From contig CAKONA010000045.1 in the NCBI GenBank assembly GCA_934096785.1, positions 1 to 7,926 on the forward strand: DNA of 7,926 bases, in the 5' to 3' direction. Both the position numbers and the translations under genes were made by a program. The notes under the pieces are model-generated. The model ran no database searches. It was not told where the DNA came from and worked only from the letters and a program-made list of their open reading frames with translations. Positions 4,669 through 7,926 of this stretch are shown here, piece by piece (the first letter of the stretch is position 1; each line of letters opens with the position of its first letter). This DNA comes from an uncultured Bacilli bacterium. GTDB lineage: Bacteria > Bacillota_I > Bacilli_A > RF39 > UBA660.

Positions 4669-6480
4669 CTAATTACTCTTTAATGTGAAATATCCAGGAG
4701 TATCTGAATCAGGACCTCCATCTATACGAGCATATGTTTTATCTGTATGACTACTGCTATATTTAGTACCGTTTCCACCAACTAGATTAGTATTATTATA
4801 AAAAATAGGATATGTGTTAGTGTTGATGACATTGTCAACTACAAATTTTGAGCTCGCGTAAATCGTAGTCAAATTTGTACAATTTAGAAACATATAGCTC
4901 ATACGAGTTACATTACTAGTATCAAAAGAACTTAAATCTAAAGAAACAATTTTAGTTGTACTAAACATTCCATCCATATCAGTTACCTTTGAAGTATCAA
5001 AATTATCTAACCCTTTTATTTCAGTTACAGCACTATTACTGAACATTGAACTCATACTAGTCACCTTGCTCGTATTAAAATTTCTTAAATCTAATTTTTC
5101 CACTTCACTACCATAAAACATACCACTCATACTAGTAACATTGCTTGTATCAAACTTGCTTAGATCTATAGTTTTAATCTTTGTATTTTCAAACATTCTG
5201 TTCATATCAGTTACATTACTTGTATCAAAGCTTTCTAATCCTTTTATTTCAGTCGTAACACTACCATAAAACATCCAACTCATATTCGTAACGTTGCTTG
5301 TATCAAAACCACTTAAATCAATCATTGACATTTTAGTTCCATAAAACATTTGATACATATCCGTCACTTTACTTGTATCAAAACTGCTTAAATCTAGAGT
5401 TGAAATATTTGAATTGGAAAACATATTTCGCATATCAGTTACATTGCTTGTATTGAAACCACTTAAATTCAAAGAATCAACATTACTTCTTTCAAACATC
5501 TCATGCATATCAGTTACTTTACTTGTATCAAGGTTTTCAAGTCCAATTATTTCAGTTGCTGTGCTCTTAAAAAACATTTCTGATATATCAGTTATATTAC
5601 TTATATCTAAATAACTAACATCTATAATGTTACCTTTATAATTACTAAACATTCCACTCATTTTAATAATATTAGTAGTTACAAAATTACTAGTATCTAT
5701 TGAAACAGCCTTACTATTAAAAAACATGTAAGACATAAAAACTATAGGTTTATCATTTATATATGTACATGGAGCATCAGTTATTGCATCAGTACTCTCA
5801 ACATCTTTAACATTTACTCCCCATCCTTCATGCTCTTCATCATAATAGTAAGAATAAATATCTTTTACAAAAGTTGTACTACTATTTACTGTTCCATCAT
5901 ATGTACAATAAATAGGCTCTGGTGCTTTATATTCTTCTATTCCTATCTTACCTGTGAATTTCTTGTTTTTATTATAGTTTTGTTCATAAGTTTTATTATC
6001 AAATGAAACTGTTATATTATATACATGAGTAACACCTACATCAATTGAAATATTACTCTTTATAGTACCTGATGTAACTGTATCACTCATAGGTACTGCT
6101 CTATAGATTCTGTCACATGTTCCACTTTCCTCTTGTGAATCTGTTCCATATCCTGTGTAACTCTTACATTCCATAGTGATATGAAGTTCAAAGTTTTCAA
6201 TAGTATTAATTAAGTCTCCCCAGTAAAGAGTGTATGCTACATTCCTAGTTCCAACATTCTTAACTGTAATAGTCTTTGATATAGAGTCTCCTGGTGTTGC
6301 TCCTACTAATGATAGTTCAGTGTCATCCATATATTCAAGTCTTAAGTCACCTGTATCCATTACTATATCTTTACCAGTACCTTCTACTTCTAAACCAAAA
6401 TATGCATAAGCAACACCTATAATACCTAATATTAAAGTAATTATTAACGCTATTAAAACTATTTTCTTCTTATTATTCAT
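4669..6480 (-). CDS. Secreted BspA-like DUF285 repeat protein with SipW/TasA-type N-terminus
   Basis: A 603-residue surface or secreted protein. N-terminus: lysine-rich start, hydrophobic segment (about 7-23) and AYAYF at 24-28, the look of signals processed by the SipW-type peptidase in TasA/camelysin proteins. Residues about 29-185 form a predicted beta domain with PGDSISKTITVKNVGTRNVAY (63-83), typical of the TasA-like fold, with a possible C105-C122 disulfide. A linker holds C192 and C238. Residues about 241-540 are some 12 tandem DUF285 repeats (FDTSNVTDMxxMFxx...LDL). The tail ends in DGGPDSDTPGYFT, common at the end of such proteins. There is no LPXTG motif or C-terminal membrane helix. 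An in-frame ATG at 6519 would add 13 residues, but it lies upstream of the likely transcription start; AAAAGGTG at 6486-6493 fixes the start at 6480. DUF285 proteins of gut and oral bacteria are linked to adhesion; the ligand here is unknown. Confidence 0.9.
   Translation of the reverse strand: MNNKKKIVLIALIITLILGIIGVAYAYFGLEVEGTGKDIVMDTGDLRLEYMDDTELSLVGATPGDSISKTITVKNVGTRNVAYTLYWGDLINTIENFELHITMECKSYTGYGTDSQEESGTCDRIYRAVPMSDTVTSGTIKSNISIDVGVTHVYNITVSFDNKTYEQNYNKNKKFTGKIGIEEYKAPEPIYCTYDGTVNSSTTFVKDIYSYYYDEEHEGWGVNVKDVESTDAITDAPCTYINDKPIVFMSYMFFNSKAVSIDTSNFVTTNIIKMSGMFSNYKGNIIDVSYLDISNITDISEMFFKSTATEIIGLENLDTSKVTDMHEMFERSNVDSLNLSGFNTSNVTDMRNMFSNSNISTLDLSSFDTSKVTDMYQMFYGTKMSMIDLSGFDTSNVTNMSWMFYGSVTTEIKGLESFDTSNVTDMNRMFENTKIKTIDLSKFDTSNVTSMSGMFYGSEVEKLDLRNFNTSKVTSMSSMFSNSAVTEIKGLDNFDTSKVTDMDGMFSTTKIVSLDLSSFDTSNVTRMSYMFLNCTNLTTIYASSKFVVDNVINTNTYPIFYNNTNLVGGNGTKYSSSHTDKTYARIDGGPDSDTPGYFTLKSN
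4861..5760 (-). repeat. About 12 tandem 75/78-bp coding repeats (DUF285)
   Basis: Each unit encodes 25 or 26 residues with the consensus S-x-F-D-T-S-N/K-V-T-D-M-x-x-M-F, then a variable stretch ending L-D-L or E-I-K-G-L. On the plus strand the short core around CTTGTATCAAA recurs in most units, while the rest has diverged. Units 3, 7 and 10 carry one extra residue and end in T-E-I-x-G-L. The first two units and the last are the most degenerate, as is usual for capping repeats. Confidence 0.85.
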
Positions 6481-6485
6481 ATTTT

Positions 6486-6493
6486 CACCTTTT
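6486..6493 (-). promoter_or_regulatory. Ribosome binding site deciding the BspA-like start
   Basis: AAAAGGTG on the minus strand, 5 nt before the ATG at 6480-6478. The alternative ATGs at 6519 and 6513 have no such site. Confidence 0.75.
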
Positions 6494-6503
6494 ATCCTAC
6501 TAA

Positions 6504-6512
6504 AGTATAACA
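6504..6512 (-). promoter_or_regulatory. Extended -10 promoter of the BspA-like gene
   Basis: TGT-TATACT on the minus strand (6512-6504). No good -35 is visible; the expected -35 position falls in the T-tract of the upstream terminator, so this site would depend on the TGn extension. Initiation near 6497 leaves a leader of about 17 nt containing the ribosome binding site. Confidence 0.6.
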
Positions 6513-6522
6513 TAAACATAAG

Positions 6523-6550
6523 AAAAAAACTATTAATTAAAATAGTTTTT
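6523..6550 (-). terminator. A+T-only terminator upstream of the BspA-like gene
   Basis: On the minus strand AAAAACTATT / AATAGTTTTT is a perfect 10-bp stem (6550-6541 with 6534-6525) around TTAATT, followed by two more T. It probably ends transcription from fmt and the 243-residue gene. The A-rich 5' arm means it could also work on the opposite strand. Confidence 0.65.
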
Positions 6551-6647
6551 CACAAAAATCATACTCTAAATCTAAAACACATCCGTTTACTAATAAATCC
6601 ATTTCTTTAAAAAACTCATTTATATTTTTCATAATTACAATATACAT
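6537..6647 (-). CDS. Doubtful 36-codon ORF
   Basis: An ATG at 6647 (or a second in-frame ATG at 6632) opens a frame that ends inside the terminator hairpin. The 36-residue product has an acidic, mostly helical-looking sequence with FFKEMDLLVNG and two Cys. I see no ribosome binding site for either start and recognise no family. It could be a remnant of a lost gene or chance coding in A+T-rich DNA. Confidence 0.2.
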   Translation of the reverse strand: MYIVIMKNINEFFKEMDLLVNGCVLDLEYDFCEKLF

Positions 6648-6681
6648 GTTTTAAAGAAATATTTCATTAAGTTCGACAAAA

Positions 6682-7413
6682 TTAGTTCTTCTTTTCACTA
6701 AAGTATTTAATTTGATCACTATAATCATTACTATTAATACTGTTTATTATTATAGTGTACTTTATTACTTCATCTTTCTTATTAATAATTTTATTTATTT
6801 CACTATAATCATAATCTATTCTAGTAACCATTTTCTTATCATATTTATATTTTATAGTCATTGTTTTATCTTCATCAACTTTGTATTCTGTATTATATAA
6901 CTTATTGTATTCATCTAAATAATTGCTTACATTTATATTACAGTTATAATTATCAATAAATTTACAGTAATTAGTAATATTTTTTAATAGAAGAAAGTTA
7001 TAACTATATTCTGGTATTTCATTCTTTATTTTATCTTTCTTTGTAAGAGTGAATTCATCTTTTCCTACTACATAGTATTTATCTTTATATTGAACATACC
7101 CTTCCATATTTAAAGCATTACCTGTGTATATAGTTATATCCTTATAAGTAGAAATTTCTACCTTTTTATCTTCTTTTCCATTATTCTTATATACATATAT
7201 ATTATAGTTATCCTTAAGTAAATCTAATTTACTAACAATATCTTCTTTTTTAACAGTTATTTCTTCTGTCTTCTTTTTATCATTATTAGTTTTATTACCA
7301 GTACCTATAAAAGAAAGCATTATACCTATAACTATTATAACTATACATATAAGTACTTTTTTTTCTAAATCTTTAGTGTCTTCTTCTTTTTTATTAAATA
7401 AATCCTTTAACAT
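6682..7413 (-). CDS. Single-pass membrane protein of unknown function
   Basis: I do not recognise the family. The 243-residue product has a charged cytoplasmic head (about 1-19), one transmembrane helix (about 20-37, LICIVIIVIGIMLSFIG), a Lys/Glu-rich hydrophilic stalk (about 40-60), then a domain of about 180 residues predicted to be outside the membrane. That domain is unusually rich in Lys, Asn, Tyr and Ile, with many alternating beta-like stretches (for example NYNIYVYKNN, EGYVQYKDKYYVVG, TMTIKYKYDKK). Two Cys at 150 and 158 could form a disulfide. No lipobox, repeats or catalytic motif is visible. The ATG at 7413 overlaps the fmt stop codon by 7 bp, with GGAG at 7421-7424 inside fmt, so translation is coupled to fmt. 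Conservation next to fmt elsewhere would be the best clue to a role. Confidence 0.8.
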   Translation of the reverse strand: MLKDLFNKKEEDTKDLEKKVLICIVIIVIGIMLSFIGTGNKTNNDKKKTEEITVKKEDIVSKLDLLKDNYNIYVYKNNGKEDKKVEISTYKDITIYTGNALNMEGYVQYKDKYYVVGKDEFTLTKKDKIKNEIPEYSYNFLLLKNITNYCKFIDNYNCNINVSNYLDEYNKLYNTEYKVDEDKTMTIKYKYDKKMVTRIDYDYSEINKIINKKDEVIKYTIIINSINSNDYSDQIKYFSEKKN

Positions 7414-7926
7414 AATATTTCTCCAACTAATGATTTATTCTTACCATTTAAATAATCTTTAGATGACATTTCTTTTTTACCACTTGGTTTAAGTCTTGTA
7501 ATAATAATACTTTTATCTTTACATTTAACATGTATTCCTTCTTTATCAGTTTTTATTATTTCACCTATTTTACCAGTCTCATCATTACCTATTTTAGATT
7601 CACATATTTTTATTACTTCATCATTTAATGTAGTGTAAGCTACCGGAAAAGGATACATTCCTCTTATTTGATTAAATACTTCACGAGCAGTTTTATTAAA
7701 GTCTATTCTTTCTTGTTCACGTGTTATATTATAAGCAAATGTTACTTCATCATCATTTTGTTTAGTTCTAGTAATATTACCACTAAATATATTTGGAAGT
7801 GTTTCAAGCAATAAATCTCTTCCGATTATACTTAATTCATCATGAATAATACCAACATTATCAGTATCTTTTATTTCTACACTTCTTTGAGCAATGATGT
7901 CTCCATCATCCATTCCTTCTGCCATA
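7407..7926 (-). CDS. fmt: Methionyl-tRNA formyltransferase, C-terminal part (5' end outside window)
   Basis: Formylates Met-tRNAi from 10-formyl-tetrahydrofolate to make the bacterial initiator fMet-tRNA. About 173 residues are visible against a usual 310-320, so roughly the first 140, with the folate-binding catalytic core, lie beyond the window. The visible part begins at the end of the formyltransferase domain with the conserved EGMDDGDII loop. It continues into the C-terminal tRNA-binding domain: ITREQERIDF, then AREVFNQIRGMYPFPVAYTTLN, which corresponds to the family's NQIRGLxPWPxAYT block, and near the end TRLKPSGKKEMSSKDYLNG. The Met at 7925 is internal, matching the Met just before EGxDxGD in homologues, and should not be taken as the start. 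The stop codon overlaps the start of the next gene by 7 bp. Confidence 0.95.
   Translation of the reverse strand, partial: MAEGMDDGDIIAQRSVEIKDTDNVGIIHDELSIIGRDLLLETLPNIFSGNITRTKQNDDEVTFAYNITREQERIDFNKTAREVFNQIRGMYPFPVAYTTLNDEVIKICESKIGNDETGKIGEIIKTDKEGIHVKCKDKSIIITRLKPSGKKEMSSKDYLNGKNKSLVGEILC
7421..7424 (-). promoter_or_regulatory. Ribosome binding site of the 243-residue gene within fmt
   Basis: GGAG on the minus strand, 7 nt before the ATG at 7413, inside the codons for V-G-E at the end of fmt. Together with the 7-bp overlap it implies coupled translation. Confidence 0.65.

Noticed and set aside
5414..5614. Plus-strand ORF opposite the DUF285 repeats
   Set aside because: Its own apparent repeats simply mirror the coding repeats on the other strand.
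4861..5760. CRISPR-like or intergenic tandem repeat array
   Set aside because: The repeats are in frame, degenerate and encode DUF285 units; there are no constant repeats with unique spacers.
6481..6519. Upstream ATGs of the BspA-like gene
   Set aside because: They overlap or precede the -10 element, whereas the ATG at 6480 has a good ribosome binding site and a typical signal sequence directly after it.
6712..6900. Plus-strand ORF of Ile/Tyr/Phe-rich sequence
   Set aside because: Low-complexity translation of A+T-rich DNA antisense to the membrane protein gene.

Overview
The window comes from a very A+T-rich, low-GC Gram-positive-type genome. Every gene lies on the minus strand, so transcription runs from high to low coordinates. 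The gene content is Bacilli/Firmicutes-like: GpsB, a class B RNase P RNA, a RodZ/YmfM-type protein followed by PgsA, then RecA, with strong AGGAG ribosome binding sites. UGG is used for Trp and no in-frame UGA is seen inside the genes, so this is not a UGA=Trp mycoplasma. The best guess is an uncultured host-associated Bacilli lineage (for example an RF39- or Erysipelotrichales-like gut bacterium). That placement is an inference from gene content and composition only.

Layout in transcription order. (1) 7926-6682: the C-terminal part of fmt (Met-tRNA formyltransferase), overlapping by 7 bp a 243-residue single-pass membrane protein of unknown function. (2) 6681-6481: a spacer with a tiny doubtful ORF, an A+T-rich terminator and an extended -10 promoter. 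(3) 6480-4669: a one-gene unit for a 603-residue secreted protein. It joins a SipW/TasA-type signal and beta domain to about 12 DUF285 (BspA-like) repeats of 25-26 residues, and ends in its own terminator. (4) 4626-2769: a compact housekeeping operon of gpsB, rnpB (RNase P RNA, in what would otherwise be a 382-bp gene-free gap), a short rodZ-like gene and pgsA, closed by a hairpin overlapping the pgsA stop codon. (5) 2551-1450: recA, with a consensus-grade promoter and an upstream palindrome resembling a diverged LexA box. (6) 1437-1: cysS with its own extended -10 promoter, lacking only its last few codons at the window edge.

The genes cover translation initiation and charging (fmt, cysS), tRNA 5' maturation (rnpB), cell-wall growth and shape (gpsB, rodZ), anionic phospholipid synthesis (pgsA) and recombination/SOS (recA). 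The order rodZ-pgsA-recA is the Bacillus ymfM-pgsA-(cinA)-recA neighbourhood without cinA, and gpsB-rnpB is the Bacillus ypsB-rnpB neighbourhood; here the two are fused. The accessory part is the BspA-like gene and the membrane protein between fmt and gpsB.

The points most worth attention are the RNase P RNA embedded in an mRNA operon with no terminator of its own, the drastically shortened RodZ whose last codons are the pgsA ribosome binding site, the SipW/TasA-DUF285 secreted protein, and the candidate SOS operator of altered sequence. I saw no tRNA genes, CRISPR array, insertion sequence or integrase.
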